A stretch of DNA of 64,000 nucleotides from Corynebacterium yonathiae (GTDB lineage: Bacteria > Actinomycetota > Actinomycetes > Mycobacteriales > Mycobacteriaceae): NCBI RefSeq assembly GCF_027570195.1, contig NZ_JAKMUZ010000016.1, forward strand, positions 1 to 64,000, in the 5' to 3' direction. The notes below the pieces were generated by a model that did no database searches, was not told the origin of the DNA, and was given only the letters and a program-made list of their open reading frames with translations. The number at the start of each line of letters is the position of its first letter. The stretch's first letter is position 1. Below are positions 54,772 through 63,953 of the stretch, in pieces. The translations under genes were made by a program, and so were the position numbers.

Positions 54772-55523
54772 AACTGACAATTTCAGGGCTAAGTGCGGCC
54801 TACGGAAAGCACCGCGTGCTGGAATCTGTAGATGTGGAAAAGCTCCATGGCGGGCAGCTAGTTGGTCTATTAGGGCCGAATGCCTCCGGTAAGACAACGC
54901 TTATTAAGTCCCTGGCCGGCGTGCACCGCGGCTGCGACGGCGAGGTGGATTTCCGCGTCGACGCTACGGCGCCGCGCGGCAAGCGACGCCGCCAGCTTAT
55001 CGGCTACGTGCCGCAGGACCTCACCAGCACGGCCGCGCTGCGGGCCTTTGAAGCCGTGCTGATTTCCGCACGCCGGGAGGCCTGCGAAGACCCGATTACA
55101 CGCACGGGAGAGGTGCTGCACTCCTTGGGGCTGGACGCGATTGCCTCGCGCTACCTCAATGAGCTTTCTGGTGGCCAGCGCCAGCTTGTCGCCGTGGCAC
55201 AGATGCTGGTGGGCAATCCGGGCCTCATGCTTCTCGACGAACCCACCTCCGCCCTCGACCTCCATCACCAGATTTTTGTATTGGATGAGGTGCGGGCCAA
55301 AGCACAGCGCGACGGCAGCCTAGGCCTTGTAGCCATCCATGACATCAACCTAGCCGCGCGCATGTGTGACCAGTTGGTGGTGCTCAAACAGGGCCACATA
55401 CGCGCCCAAGGTAGGCCTGCGGACGTCCTTACGGGGGAGCTCGTGGAAGGTGTGTATGGGGTAGAGGCGGACGTCGTCCAGCATGGCGGTGCTCCGCTTA
55501 TCGCCCCGCTGCGGGTGCGGTAG
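54762..55523 (+). CDS. Iron-siderophore ABC transporter ATP-binding protein
   Basis: A 253-residue ATPase (FecE/FepC type) with Walker A LLGPNASGKTTL, signature LSGGQRQL and Walker B LMLLDEPTSALDL. The GTG start lies inside the permease gene, so expression is coupled. It completes the uptake system with the lipoprotein and permease. A terminator follows. Confidence 0.93.
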   Translation: MDVELTISGLSAAYGKHRVLESVDVEKLHGGQLVGLLGPNASGKTTLIKSLAGVHRGCDGEVDFRVDATAPRGKRRRQLIGYVPQDLTSTAALRAFEAVLISARREACEDPITRTGEVLHSLGLDAIASRYLNELSGGQRQLVAVAQMLVGNPGLMLLDEPTSALDLHHQIFVLDEVRAKAQRDGSLGLVAIHDINLAARMCDQLVVLKQGHIRAQGRPADVLTGELVEGVYGVEADVVQHGGAPLIAPLRVR

Positions 55524-55530
55524 CACAAGA

Positions 55531-55557
55531 CCGGGCAAGTGCCCGGCCTATTTTTTT
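55531..55557 (+). terminator. Terminator after the siderophore operon
   Basis: CCGGGC (55531-55536) pairs with GCCCGG (55541-55546) across AAGT and is followed by seven T, eight bases after the ATPase stop. Confidence 0.85.
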
Positions 55558-55665
55558 AAATGGTGCGCCATCGGGCGGTTGATGTCCAGGGCATCGCTAG
55601 CAAATAAGTCATGCGCATCTGCGGTGACGGTAACTGGCTTCCAAAACGAAAAATCTCGAGGCGCC
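55548..55665 (-). other. Coding-like stretch on the minus strand, possible C-terminal gene remnant
   Basis: On the minus strand a frame ending TAG at 55548-55550 reads SFWKPVTVTADAHDLFASD and on to a MAHHLKK end, about 30-40 codons with protein-like composition. It lies in the 175-bp gap between the siderophore operon and tRNA-Lys. Upstream it runs into the tRNA terminator hairpin, so no full gene exists. No family is recognised. Confidence 0.25.
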
Positions 55666-55691
55666 GTTCCAAGAACAATGCCTCGAGATTT
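55649..55691 (-). terminator. Terminator of tRNA-Lys
   Basis: A perfect 12-bp inverted repeat (AAATCTCGAGGC at 55651-55662 with GCCTCGAGATTT at 55680-55691). In the minus direction it is followed by TTTTTCGTTTT, seven bases after the tRNA 3' end. Confidence 0.85.
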
Positions 55692-55697
55692 AAGTTG

Positions 55698-55770
<73 letters not shown>

Positions 55771-55981
55771 ATTGTTGACTTCCTGCCGTGTGGCTCTCTG
55801 TGCAACGAGTAGATACTCTAGCAGTCATTCTTTAAAAGTGTAAAATCGCCAGGTCAGAGCGGTTCTGGGGGGTATATAACAAATTGGTTAATGCCTGAAG
55901 TTGCTTCTGGTAATTGGCAGAGGGAGACGCTAATCTAGGTTGGTCTTTGAAAGCAGCAATTACGTGTTTAAGGGCAACTCA

Positions 55982-57208
55982 GTGAAAAATTCCCTCCCTA
56001 TTGCGCGCCGCCTCGTAGCGGCCGCGGGCGTTGCGTGCATTTCCCTAGCCGCCGCCTCCTGCTCTTCTGATTCCTCAGCCGAGAATCAATCTGCCGATCA
56101 AGAATCCACCGCCGCCGCAGGTGCAGGTGCGGAGAAGGATAGCGGCACAGAGTCCGAAAAGAAGAGCGGCCTTTCGGTCTCCGTGAAAGACGGAGCACAG
56201 AATGTGGATCCGTCCAAGCCTGTCACCGTGGAGACCACGGGCAAGCTCAAGAGCGTCACCATGACCAATGAAATGGGCGTGGAAGTCAAAGAAAAGCTCT
56301 CTAAAGACGCCAAGACGTGGTCTACCGCGGAGGACTTGGGCTATAACCACACTTATTCCATCGTGGCCTCCGATGTAGATGGCAATAAGAAGAACCTCAG
56401 TTTTTCCACTCCGCAAGCAGCGGGTGTCGCCGAGGTCTCGCTTACTCCTATCCCGGATTCGGAGGTCGGCGTTGGTCAGGTTATTGGGGTGAATTTCGGT
56501 GTGCCAATTACGGACCGCAAGGCGGCCGAAAAGACCATTACTGTCACTACCAATCCTGAGGTGAAGGGGGCCTTCTACTGGGTCAATAACCAGGAAGTGC
56601 GCTGGCGCCCGAAGGATTACTGGGAGCCTGGCACCAAGGTTGAGGTGAAGGTCGACCAGTACGGCCAGGACCTAGGCGGCGGCATCTATGGCGGTGAGAA
56701 TGCCAAGACCAATTTCACCATTGGTGACCGCACGGTGGCGATTATCGATAACGCCACCAAGACGATGAAGGTCTTTAAGAATAAGAAATTCTTGCGTGCC
56801 ATCCCGGTCTCGCTGGGCCGCGATTATCAGTACGATACGCCGAATGGCCGCTATGTTATTGGCGATGAGCACCAGCAGCTGCTCATGGACTCGGAAACCT
56901 TTGGCTTAGCCCATGACGCGGGCGGCTATCGCACGACCGTGGACTGGGCTACGCAGATGTCTTATTCCGGCATCTATGTTCACTCCGCTCCGTGGTCCGT
57001 GTGGGCGCAGGGTAATACCAATACCTCGCACGGCTGCATCAACGTGACACCAGAAGCTGCACAGTGGTTTCAGGAGACGATGAAACGTGGCGATGTGGTG
57101 CGCGTATTCAATACCTACGGCGAGACGCTTAATGCGATGGATGGCCTCGGTGACTGGAATATGTCCTGGGATGAGTGGTCCAAGGGCAACGCGGACGCTA
57201 ATCAGTAG
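55982..57208 (+). CDS. L,D-transpeptidase lipoprotein with Ig-like domain
   Basis: A 408-residue exported protein. The signal peptide ends in lipobox LAAASC (Cys near residue 22), then a Ser/Glu/Ala-rich linker to about 65, one or two Ig-like domains (to about 250) and a YkuD catalytic domain with the active-site [12 protein letters not shown] and upstream His in IYVHSAPWS. It makes 3-3 peptidoglycan cross-links or attaches envelope components, as mycobacterial LdtMt2-type enzymes do. A GTG start at 55982 gives the proper signal peptide. Confidence 0.92.
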   Translation: MKNSLPIARRLVAAAGVACISLAAASCSSDSSAENQSADQESTAAAGAGAEKDSGTESEKKSGLSVSVKDGAQNVDPSKPVTVETTGKLKSVTMTNEMGVEVKEKLSKDAKTWSTAEDLGYNHTYSIVASDVDGNKKNLSFSTPQAAGVAEVSLTPIPDSEVGVGQVIGVNFGVPITDRKAAEKTITVTTNPEVKGAFYWVNNQEVRWRPKDYWEPGTKVEVKVDQYGQDLGGGIYGGENAKTNFTIGDRTVAIIDNATKTMKVFKNKKFLRAIPVSLGRDYQYDTPNGRYVIGDEHQQLLMDSETFGLAHDAGGYRTTVDWATQMSYSGIYVHSAPWSVWAQGNTNTSHGCINVTPEAAQWFQETMKRGDVVRVFNTYGETLNAMDGLGDWNMSWDEWSKGNADANQ

Positions 57209-57231
57209 CGCCTAACGGCCGCACAAGGCAG

Positions 57232-57266
57232 AAGCGCATGGCTACAGTGGTGGCCATGCGCTTTTC
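57232..57266 (+). terminator. Terminator of the L,D-transpeptidase gene, overlapping the next gene's start
   Basis: AAGCGCATGGC (57232-57242) pairs perfectly with GCCATGCGCTT (57253-57263), followed by TTCTGTTTT. The second arm contains the likely ATG of the next gene at 57256. Confidence 0.65.
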
Positions 57267-58194
57267 TGTTTTAGACCGCGGGGCAGCCGGCCCACTGGAT
57301 CAGGTGGCTGAGCATGCCCGGCACGTAGAGAAGTTGGGTTTTCGGCGCTTTCTGGTGGCCGAGCATCACGGTGTGCCGGGAATACCAGCGGGTCAGCCAG
57401 GGATGCTCGCGGCACACGTTGCGGCACACACGCAGCGCATTCGGGTGGGTACGGCCGGCATTATGTTGTTAAATCACCCGCCGTTTCTAGTGGCCGAGCA
57501 GATTAATCTCCTCGAGGCGCTGTATCCCGGTCGCATTGATATAGGGATTGGCTCCTCCGTCGGGTTTACTGCACCGGTGCGAAAGGCGCTGCGCCAGGGG
57601 GAGCCGGACGAGGTGAAGCAGCGCTTCGAAGCGGAGCTGACCACACTCTTGCGCTACCTGCGTGGCGAAGAGGTGGTGACGGTTCGGCCTGAGTATGGGG
57701 GCACCCCGCTCTATGTCTTGGCGGGCTTTCGCTCGGCGATGGTTGCGGCCAAGATGGGGCTTGGTGTCATCCTTGGCGGGCCTGTGGCCACGCAGGAGGC
57801 CGCCGCGCGAGTGTATCGGGAGCATGCGCTTGCCGACGCCCCACCTATTATCTCTTCGCTCAATATCGCCGTCGCCGAGACATCCGCGGCCGCCCGCGAT
57901 CTTTTGTTGCCGGAGGCCTATGCGAAGGCGCGAGCGCAATCGACCGGAGAATTCGCGGCCTTGCGGCCAGCGAGCGAGCTGGACGTGGATGCCCTCACAG
58001 GGCAGCAGCGCCGCCGCATCGAGGAGACGTTGGCCCATGACGTATGGGGGACGGTGCAGGAAGTGAGGGAGGAGCTAAGGGGCGTCGGCAAGAGCCTAGG
58101 TGTTAGTGAATTTGTGGTCACCGGAGATATGCCAGATATCGCCGGCCGGGCCCGTTCAGAGGAGCTGCTGGCGAGCATGCAGGCGGAAAACTGA
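57256..58194 (+). CDS. Luciferase-like (LLM class) flavin-dependent oxidoreductase
   Basis: A 312-residue TIM-barrel flavoprotein. Family features are MRFSVLD at the start, the FLVAEHHG motif near residue 37, RIRVGTAGIMLLNHPPF and RIDIGIGSS. It probably uses FMNH2 or F420-like cofactor on an unknown substrate. The ATG at 57256 gives the usual start; one six codons upstream at 57238 is possible. Both lie within the preceding hairpin, which could couple termination and initiation. Confidence 0.86.
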   Translation: MRFSVLDRGAAGPLDQVAEHARHVEKLGFRRFLVAEHHGVPGIPAGQPGMLAAHVAAHTQRIRVGTAGIMLLNHPPFLVAEQINLLEALYPGRIDIGIGSSVGFTAPVRKALRQGEPDEVKQRFEAELTTLLRYLRGEEVVTVRPEYGGTPLYVLAGFRSAMVAAKMGLGVILGGPVATQEAAARVYREHALADAPPIISSLNIAVAETSAAARDLLLPEAYAKARAQSTGEFAALRPASELDVDALTGQQRRRIEETLAHDVWGTVQEVREELRGVGKSLGVSEFVVTGDMPDIAGRARSEELLASMQAEN

Positions 58195-58219
58195 AAAAGC
58201 CCGAGCGCAAGGCTCGGGC
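58194..58219 (-). terminator. Terminator of tRNA-His
   Basis: GCCCGAGC (58199-58206) pairs with GCTCGGGC (58212-58219). On the minus strand five T follow. It directly abuts the stop of the convergent oxidoreductase gene. Confidence 0.85.
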
Positions 58220-58225
58220 ACTTGG

Positions 58226-58298
58226 GGTGGCTGACGGGGCTCGAACCCGCGACACCCAGGATCACAACCTGGTGCTCTACCAGCTGAACTACAGCCAC
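58226..58298 (-). tRNA. tRNA-His (GTG anticodon)
   Basis: A 73-nt cloverleaf on the minus strand: acceptor GTGGCTG/CAGCCAC, D stem GTTC/GAGC region, anticodon stem CCAGG/CCTGG with loop TTGTGAT (anticodon GTG), T arm GCGGG-TTCGAGC-CCCGT, discriminator C. The extra G at -1 expected for tRNA-His is encoded at 58299. Confidence 0.94.
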
Positions 58299-58347
58299 CA
58301 TCGCTGCGTGAAAGCAACGAGATATAGGTTAACTCACGCCGCCTAAA

Positions 58348-58995
58348 TTACAAAAACGCCTGGTAGTCTGCGGTGGTTTCTGCCTTAATCTGCTCCGCCT
58401 CGGGGGAGGTGGGGCCCTCGTCGGTGCGGAAGACGCTGCGGCGGTAGAAGTCCAACTCGCGGATGGATTCGATGATGTCCTGCAATGCGCGGTGGGTCAT
58501 ACCTTTATCGGGCTGGTTGAAATAGGCGCGTGGGTGCCAGCGGCGGGCGAGCTCTTTGATGGTGGACACGTCGATCATGCGATAGTGCAGGGCGCTATCG
58601 AGCCGGGGCATATAGGTGCGGATGAAGGTGCGATCGGTGGCGATGGAATTGCCGGCCAGGGGAGCGGGGTGCTCCGGATCGCAGTGCTCGTTGATGAGCG
58701 CGAGTACGGCGTCCTCGGCTTCGCCTATCGAGGTGGTGGACTCGCGGATTTCCTTATCTAGCCCGGACTTGGCGTGCATCTGCGTGACGAAAGCATCCAT
58801 CTGCGCCAGATCTTCCTCGGTGGCATGGACGACGAGGTCGATGCCTTCGCCCAGGATATTGAGGTTGCCATCGGTAATAACGGCAGCGACCTCGACGATG
58901 ACGTGGCGCTCGGGGTCCAGGCCGGTCATCTCCAAATCGATCCAGACGAGGCGGTCGTGCTTTGCGGCGATGTCGGAATGTGGCATGCGGCCCAT
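58348..58995 (-). CDS. orn: Oligoribonuclease
   Basis: A 215-residue DEDDh 3'-5' exonuclease that clears 2-5-nt RNA and pGpG-type dinucleotides. The motifs are [24 protein letters not shown] (ExoI), [15 protein letters not shown] (ExoII) and [11 protein letters not shown] (ExoIII). The ATG at 58995 has GGGAG upstream; another ATG lies three codons in. Confidence 0.95.
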   Translation of the reverse strand: MGRMPHSDIAAKHDRLVWIDLEMTGLDPERHVIVEVAAVITDGNLNILGEGIDLVVHATEEDLAQMDAFVTQMHAKSGLDKEIRESTTSIGEAEDAVLALINEHCDPEHPAPLAGNSIATDRTFIRTYMPRLDSALHYRMIDVSTIKELARRWHPRAYFNQPDKGMTHRALQDIIESIRELDFYRRSVFRTDEGPTSPEAEQIKAETTADYQAFL

Positions 58996-59206
58996 TCTAC
59001 TCCCGCAGCTTTTTACCCCTAGATGGGGTGCGGGTGGGGTTGTTCTGGGGAGGTGATTGCCACTGGGTAGAGCAGCGTTCCAGCAAGTGTGTTTCCATCC
59101 TGCATAAAATTAGTGGGTGATTTGCCTTACCTTCGTGTGTGAGTTAGGGCATACTCCGGATTATCGCTCTTCATTCGAGAGGTGCGACAGACTTAGGAGA
59201 GACCAG

Positions 59207-60754
59207 ATGGCAAACTTCCTTGATGCCCTCAATACCGTAATTTGGTCCCCCGTCTTGGTGTTTTTATGCCTCGGCGCGGGTATTTATTTCACCGTGGTGA
59301 CACGCGCTTTGCAGGTGCGCTGCATTCCGGACATGCTCAAGCAAATCGTCAACGGAGAAAAGTCCGCAGATGGCGTTTCTTCCTTCCAGTCTCTGATGGT
59401 TTCGCTTTCTGGCCGCGTAGGCGTAGGCAATATCGCCGGCGTGGCCACGGCCATCGCCTTCGGTGGACCTGGTGCCGTGTTCTGGATGTGGGCCGTAGCG
59501 CTTTTAGGCTCATCCACCTCATTCATTGAATGTACGTTGGCCCAGATTTACAAGGAAAAGGATCAGGACACCGGTGAGTACCGCGGAGGGCCTGCGTACT
59601 ACATCGAGAAGGTCTACAAGCACACTAAAGCTGCACCCTTCATGGTGGTCTACGGAATCGTCTTTGCTGTCGCCATGATCCTGGCAACCAGCTACTTCCT
59701 ACCCGCTATTCAGGCCAACGCGGTAGCTGCCGCGGCCGATACCGCGTGGGGTGTGAACTCCACCTGGGCGGCCGTTGTCCTAGCGGGTATTTTGGCCATC
59801 ATCATTATCGGTGGCGTGAAGCGCATTGCGAACTTCGCCACCATCGTCGTGCCGTTCATGGCGGTCATCTACATTGTGATTTCTGTGGTGGTCATGTGCA
59901 TGAACTTTTCCCAGATCCCGGAGGTATTCGGGCTCATCTTCAAGTCTGCCTTCAATATGGAAGCCGGATTCTCCGGCATGCTCGGCGCGGCCATTATGTG
60001 GGGTGTAAAGCGCGGTATCTACTCCAATGAGGCCGGCCAGGGCACCGGCCCGCAGTCCGCTGCAGCCGCCGAGGTCTCCCATCCTGCTAAGCAGGGCTTT
60101 GTGCAGTCCTTTGCGGTTTACGTCGATACGCTCTTTGTCTGCTCGGCTACCGCGTTCATGATCATTTCTACGGATATGTACACCGTCTTCCGCGGCAGCT
60201 CCGAGGACGGTGAAGTGGTCTACAACGGTTCGCTGCCAGAGGGCGTTGAGGTTGGGCCTGGCTACGTGCAGTCCGGTCTTGATAGCGTCTTTGCAGGATG
60301 GGGCCCGACCTTCATCGCGGTCTCCATTGCCTTTTTCGCCTTTACGACGGTCCTGGCGTACTACTACATGTCCGAGGTCAACCTGACCTATTTCAACCGG
60401 TGGGTACGCTCCCGCGCTGCCCGCCGTGGCCTGATTTGGGTGCTGCGCGTGCTGATTATTGTCTCCGTTATCGTCGGCGCAACCACCAGCCCGGGGGCGG
60501 CGTGGGCGCTCGGTGATATCGGCGTTGGCACGACGGCATGGCTCAATATCATTGCCGTCCTCTTCCTTCAGGTTCCTGCCCTCAAGGTGCTCAAAGACTA
60601 TGAGAAGCAGAAGAAGGCCGGCAAGGATCCGCAGTTCGACCCAGAAGCTTTGGGTATCAAAAACGCGGACTTTTGGGTAGAGCGCAAACGAGCACGCGGC
60701 GAAGGAAGCGTGCTCAAGGATAAAGGCAAAGATTTAAAGGGCGCTGGGGCCTAG
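59207..60754 (+). CDS. Alanine/glycine:cation symporter (AGCS family)
   Basis: A 515-residue, about 11-helix sodium- or proton-coupled amino-acid importer with the family marks SGRVGVGNIAGVATAIAFGGPGA, GGPAYYIEK and GIYSNEAGQGTGPQSAAAA. It is the intact paralogue of the broken gene at 7.7-9.1 kb. The ATG at 59207 has AGGAGA seven bases upstream; a longer in-frame reading from 59117 is rejected. Its TAG overlaps the convergent SDR stop by four bases. Confidence 0.94.
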   Translation: MANFLDALNTVIWSPVLVFLCLGAGIYFTVVTRALQVRCIPDMLKQIVNGEKSADGVSSFQSLMVSLSGRVGVGNIAGVATAIAFGGPGAVFWMWAVALLGSSTSFIECTLAQIYKEKDQDTGEYRGGPAYYIEKVYKHTKAAPFMVVYGIVFAVAMILATSYFLPAIQANAVAAAADTAWGVNSTWAAVVLAGILAIIIIGGVKRIANFATIVVPFMAVIYIVISVVVMCMNFSQIPEVFGLIFKSAFNMEAGFSGMLGAAIMWGVKRGIYSNEAGQGTGPQSAAAAEVSHPAKQGFVQSFAVYVDTLFVCSATAFMIISTDMYTVFRGSSEDGEVVYNGSLPEGVEVGPGYVQSGLDSVFAGWGPTFIAVSIAFFAFTTVLAYYYMSEVNLTYFNRWVRSRAARRGLIWVLRVLIIVSVIVGATTSPGAAWALGDIGVGTTAWLNIIAVLFLQVPALKVLKDYEKQKKAGKDPQFDPEALGIKNADFWVERKRARGEGSVLKDKGKDLKGAGA

Positions 60755-61551
60755 CCCATCTTGGCGTAGAAGCTGCCCACTAGCGGTGCAATCACCGGGG
60801 TGGGTAGCACCTGGCTGAGGGTGTTCATGGCTTTAGAAAGCGGGCCTGGTACCACGCGGCGCTGGTTGCGGCGCATGGCCTCAATGGTTTCTTGGGAGCA
60901 CGACTCGTAGGTGGTCCACAAGAAGTCTGGGACCACCTTATCCACGATCGACTGGTCTTCTTCAGCGATGGTGGCCTCGCGCACGGGGCCGGGGGCAAGC
61001 AGAGTGCAAGAGACCCCGGTGCCCTTCAACTCGTAGTGCAGGGCCTCTGTAAACGCATTGACGCCGGCCTTGGTGAAGACGTAGGTGGCATTATTGGGGA
61101 TCGGGATATTTCCCGCGGCAGAGCCAACATTGCAGATCGCCCCACTGCGGCGCGGCAGCATGTGCTCCAGGGCGGCCCGCGTGAGGTGATGGACCGCAGT
61201 GCCATTGAGTTCAAACTGGGTAGTCTCGTACGACCAATCCTGGTCCATGAAAGGGCCGAAGCTAGCGATGCCGGCGGAATTGACCAAGATTGACACCTCG
61301 CGGGTGGCAATGGTCTCTGTTACGCGGGCGACGTCGTCAGCCAACGCAAGGTCCGCTGGAAGGGCAATGGCCTCGATATTGTGGCGCTGTTCGAGCTCGA
61401 TGGCGAGGGACTCGAGAACCTCGCGGCGGCGGGCGACGAGGATGACGTTATAGCCCAATGCTGCAAAATCCTGCGCCATGGCCTTGCCAATGCCTTGGCT
61501 GGCACCTGTGACGAGGGCAAAGGACGTGCGGGAGGGGGTGGGAAGTGACAT
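60751..61551 (-). CDS. Short-chain dehydrogenase/reductase
   Basis: A 266-residue SDR of the classical type, with cofactor loop VTGASQGIGKAMA, NSAG, the serine in NVGSAAGN and the catalytic Y-x-x-x-K in YVFTKAG. The arginines after the beta-2 strand (VARRR) favour NADP(H). Substrate is unknown; the wording resembles mycobacterial short-chain reductases acting on lipid-like ketones. Confidence 0.9.
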   Translation of the reverse strand: MSLPTPSRTSFALVTGASQGIGKAMAQDFAALGYNVILVARRREVLESLAIELEQRHNIEAIALPADLALADDVARVTETIATREVSILVNSAGIASFGPFMDQDWSYETTQFELNGTAVHHLTRAALEHMLPRRSGAICNVGSAAGNIPIPNNATYVFTKAGVNAFTEALHYELKGTGVSCTLLAPGPVREATIAEEDQSIVDKVVPDFLWTTYESCSQETIEAMRRNQRRVVPGPLSKAMNTLSQVLPTPVIAPLVGSFYAKMG

Positions 61552-61596
61552 GGTTAAGCCTTTCCAAAGTGGGGCATGGTGAGTCCTAGCGTAAAC

Positions 61597-61635
61597 AAAA
61601 AGCCTTGAGGCGGCGAGAAACTCGACGCCTCAAGG
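61597..61635 (-). terminator. Terminator of the tRNA disrupted by the integrated element
   Basis: GCCTTGAGGCG (61602-61612) pairs with CGCCTCAAGGC (61625-61635), with five T following on the minus strand. It lies directly downstream of the tRNA 3' fragment and is probably the native tRNA terminator. Confidence 0.8.
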
Positions 61636-61646
61636 CTTTCGCGCGG

Positions 61647-61680
61647 TGCCCCCAGCAGGATTCGAACCCGCGACACAAAC
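61647..61680 (-). other. tRNA 3'-end fragment, probable attachment site of the integrated element
   Basis: On the minus strand the sequence gives a full T arm (GCGGG-TTCGAAT-CCTGC), the 3' acceptor strand TGGGGGC and discriminator A. The 5' half of the tRNA (it would begin GCCCCCA) is missing; instead the NUMOD4/HNH gene follows. This is what integration into a tRNA 3' end leaves at the far junction. The rebuilt tRNA should be at the other end of the element, beyond 64 kb. The amino acid cannot be assigned. Confidence 0.75.
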
Positions 61681-61701
61681 CCCATTTACCCAGCATAAAC
61701 G

Positions 61702-62283
61702 CTATTGTTTAGCTGGTCGCCACGACATATACGCTGCATCTGAAATATTTCCATCATCGTGCAGTTTCCTGAAAATGCGGTCAGATTCATCCTTTAGGGT
61801 GCCGAGGCTGGGATTGCGCTTAACTCGAATGCGTGCCCTGTCGCAGCTTAGGCATGAACGGTGCCCCCGCTTTAGTTGTCCTAAAACTAGATTTCCTTCT
61901 ACTAGGGGGTGATTGCGGGGACATGCAGTAGTCTTAGACCTGTAATGGCCTGAATTGCGCAACATATCATTTGTGTTGTCCTGGGGAGTCCCAGTGATGA
62001 GATTCTCGGGACGGTTGTCCTCTGGGTTGTCATTTAGGTGTCGAACAACATGTTCATCGGGGATTTCTCCGATAAATGCAGAATAAACCATTCGATGGAT
62101 TTGGTTCATTTTGCGTGTTTTATTTTTGGTCAGGTGTACCTGCAGTCCCCCACGGGGAGGTTTCCACGGCTTCAGCATGCGGTTATATCGCAGTGAGAGA
62201 ACTCGTCCCTTGTTGGATATTTCGTATAGACCCTCGTATCCAACTACGGGTCGCCATTGTTCAATATTGGTAGGCTGATACAT
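61702..62283 (-). CDS. NUMOD4 and HNH homing-type endonuclease
   Basis: A 193-residue protein: N-terminal NUMOD4 DNA-binding motif WRPVVGYEGLYEISNKGRVLS, then an HNH core (IHRMVYSAFIGEIPDEHVVRHLNDNPEDNRPENL), then a C-terminal zinc-finger-like segment with C-P-R-N-H and C-L-S-C. This arrangement is typical of phage-borne homing endonucleases. Its codons are less G/C-rich than those of the host genes. The ATG at 62283 has AAGGAG about 11 bases upstream. It lies inside the element next to the att site. Confidence 0.85.
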   Translation of the reverse strand: MYQPTNIEQWRPVVGYEGLYEISNKGRVLSLRYNRMLKPWKPPRGGLQVHLTKNKTRKMNQIHRMVYSAFIGEIPDEHVVRHLNDNPEDNRPENLITGTPQDNTNDMLRNSGHYRSKTTACPRNHPLVEGNLVLGQLKRGHRSCLSCDRARIRVKRNPSLGTLKDESDRIFRKLHDDGNISDAAYMSWRPAKQ

Positions 62284-62390
62284 AGCCCTACACACTCCTT
62301 ACAGTGTTTCTGGGTTAGGCTCTTGCGAGTGTTGGCGCACTTTCAAGGGCCGCTTACGTATATCATTATACCCTGTTTGTGCTGGTGTTT

Positions 62391-63479
62391 CTATAAAGCT
62401 TCCACGACATTCGAAAAACTTTCTTCCATGCGACCAGCCACCACATCCAAATCCTCATCCCATAAGGCGGAGTAAATATCTAACGTTATAGCCGCACTAG
62501 CATGGCCGAGTTGACGAGATACAACTAGGACATTCGCCCCCGCATGAATCATTAATCCTGCCGCCACGTGCCTCAAACCGTGCGGGGTAACACGCGGGAA
62601 ATCCGGGTCCTTCTCCATGCAGCGCTTCAGCGCGCCATAGAACCACGTATGATTCGACGGAACCCGCAGCGGGGACCCATCCGCCCTGCACCACACCCAA
62701 GCATCCTGAGCCTTCCCATCCATCAAGGGGACCAGCATGTCCATCACGAACTGGGGGACAGCCACCACCCTAGACTCATGCGTCTTCGGGGTACCTATTT
62801 TTACGTCGTACCCTACGGTTACAGCATTCCTGCGCACAGTAATCCGCCGCCGCAGAACATCCACATCCTGAACCTGTAGGCCGGCCAATTCACCCCACCT
62901 AAGGCCCACGGTGCCTAGCAGCCACACGATAGGCGCATTATCCCCACATTCGTTGGCGAACGCGGAAAGCTGCTCCCAGCTCAGATACACCTTCCTGGCC
63001 TTCGCCTTCCTCGGGAGGGTTACGCCCTTCGCCACGTTGGTTTTAACAAGCCCGTCACGCACCGCCATATCTAGGATTTGGGACAGCATCGCGTGATTCT
63101 TCCTCACGATTGATGCGGAGCGCTCAGTGCTTGATAGCCAGTGCTGTACTTCGGAGGCCCGCACAGCCCTGATAGGCGTGTCCCCCCAACGTGGTTTTAC
63201 GTGAATACGCCAGGTCTGCTCAGTTGTCCGCAGGGTGGACGGTTTCAAATGGGTTTGCATCTCTAGCCAACGCGCCCCGAGTTCACCAATAGTTACCTTC
63301 CCGGCATTAGGGTCTATCCATTCGCCGGTGCGGATGGTGGTGGCGTTTTTATCCGCCCAGGCTTGTGCCTCGTTCTTGGTGCGGAATCCTTGCTTCGTGC
63401 GGTTCTTACCGTCGGGGCTGCGGTACTGCACGCGCCACGCCCTGCCTTTAGCGGTCTTGTACGGTTTAATGCTTGCCAT
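62391..63479 (-). CDS. Tyrosine site-specific recombinase (phage-type integrase)
   Basis: A 362-residue integrase. It has an N-terminal arm-binding domain (YKTAKGRAWRVQYRSPDGK), a core-binding SAM-like domain (about residues 65-155) and a catalytic domain with Arg in GLRWGELAG, H-x-x-R in HGLRH, His in LGHAS and the nucleophile in DIYSAL. It would integrate and excise the element at the tRNA att site about 0.7 kb away. Confidence 0.94.
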   Translation of the reverse strand: MASIKPYKTAKGRAWRVQYRSPDGKNRTKQGFRTKNEAQAWADKNATTIRTGEWIDPNAGKVTIGELGARWLEMQTHLKPSTLRTTEQTWRIHVKPRWGDTPIRAVRASEVQHWLSSTERSASIVRKNHAMLSQILDMAVRDGLVKTNVAKGVTLPRKAKARKVYLSWEQLSAFANECGDNAPIVWLLGTVGLRWGELAGLQVQDVDVLRRRITVRRNAVTVGYDVKIGTPKTHESRVVAVPQFVMDMLVPLMDGKAQDAWVWCRADGSPLRVPSNHTWFYGALKRCMEKDPDFPRVTPHGLRHVAAGLMIHAGANVLVVSRQLGHASAAITLDIYSALWDEDLDVVAGRMEESFSNVVEAL

Positions 63480-63617
63480 TATGATTACTCTTTGTTAGCC
63501 AGGGCTGAAAGAACGCCCCAGGCGACAACTCCAAACCAACTTGGGTTTGCGATTCCTAACACCGCCCTTGGTGCTGCACTTCCACATGACAAGCACCAGG
63601 GGCGGGTTTATTACGTT

Positions 63618-63953
63618 TTACATGTCTGCGATACCGTTAGCCTCGAAGATTTCACGACGAATTTTGTCATTCTTACGGGCGTAAGCCTTGTTGATAAAGA
63701 ACGCATCGATGAGCGCCCAGATACCAAGACCGCCGAGGGTGAGGGTCATGCCGATGGCGTATCCGGTGTTACCGAGGTAGTAGCGGTGACCCCCGATGCC
63801 GCCGAGGAATAGCCATAGGAGCCACATGACGGTTTGGTTCTTTTTGCGGTCTTCGTACTGCATTTGTGCTCGCTGCAGTACGGCGGGGTCTGGCTGTGCC
63901 GGCTGTTGTGGCTGCTGTGGCTGTTGCGGCTCGTTGTTGTAGGGGTTGGTCAT
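63618..63953 (-). CDS. TM2 domain protein
   Basis: A 111-residue protein: a Pro/Gln-rich N-terminus (QQPQQPQQPAQP), then two membrane helices of a TM2 domain (LWLFLGGIGGHRYYLGNTGYAIG and GIWALIDAFFI, with the typical G-x-x-G-x-H-R-x-Y-x-G). It ends in a charged tail. TM2 genes are frequent in actinobacterial phages and prophages. Function is unknown. It is inside the integrated element. Confidence 0.9.
   Translation of the reverse strand: MTNPYNNEPQQPQQPQQPAQPDPAVLQRAQMQYEDRKKNQTVMWLLWLFLGGIGGHRYYLGNTGYAIGMTLTLGGLGIWALIDAFFINKAYARKNDKIRREIFEANGIADM

Noticed and set aside
59138..59153. A GlxR-like half-site TGTGAGTTA upstream of the second alanine symporter
   Set aside because: Only one half agrees with the consensus; the other half is poor, so it was not called.
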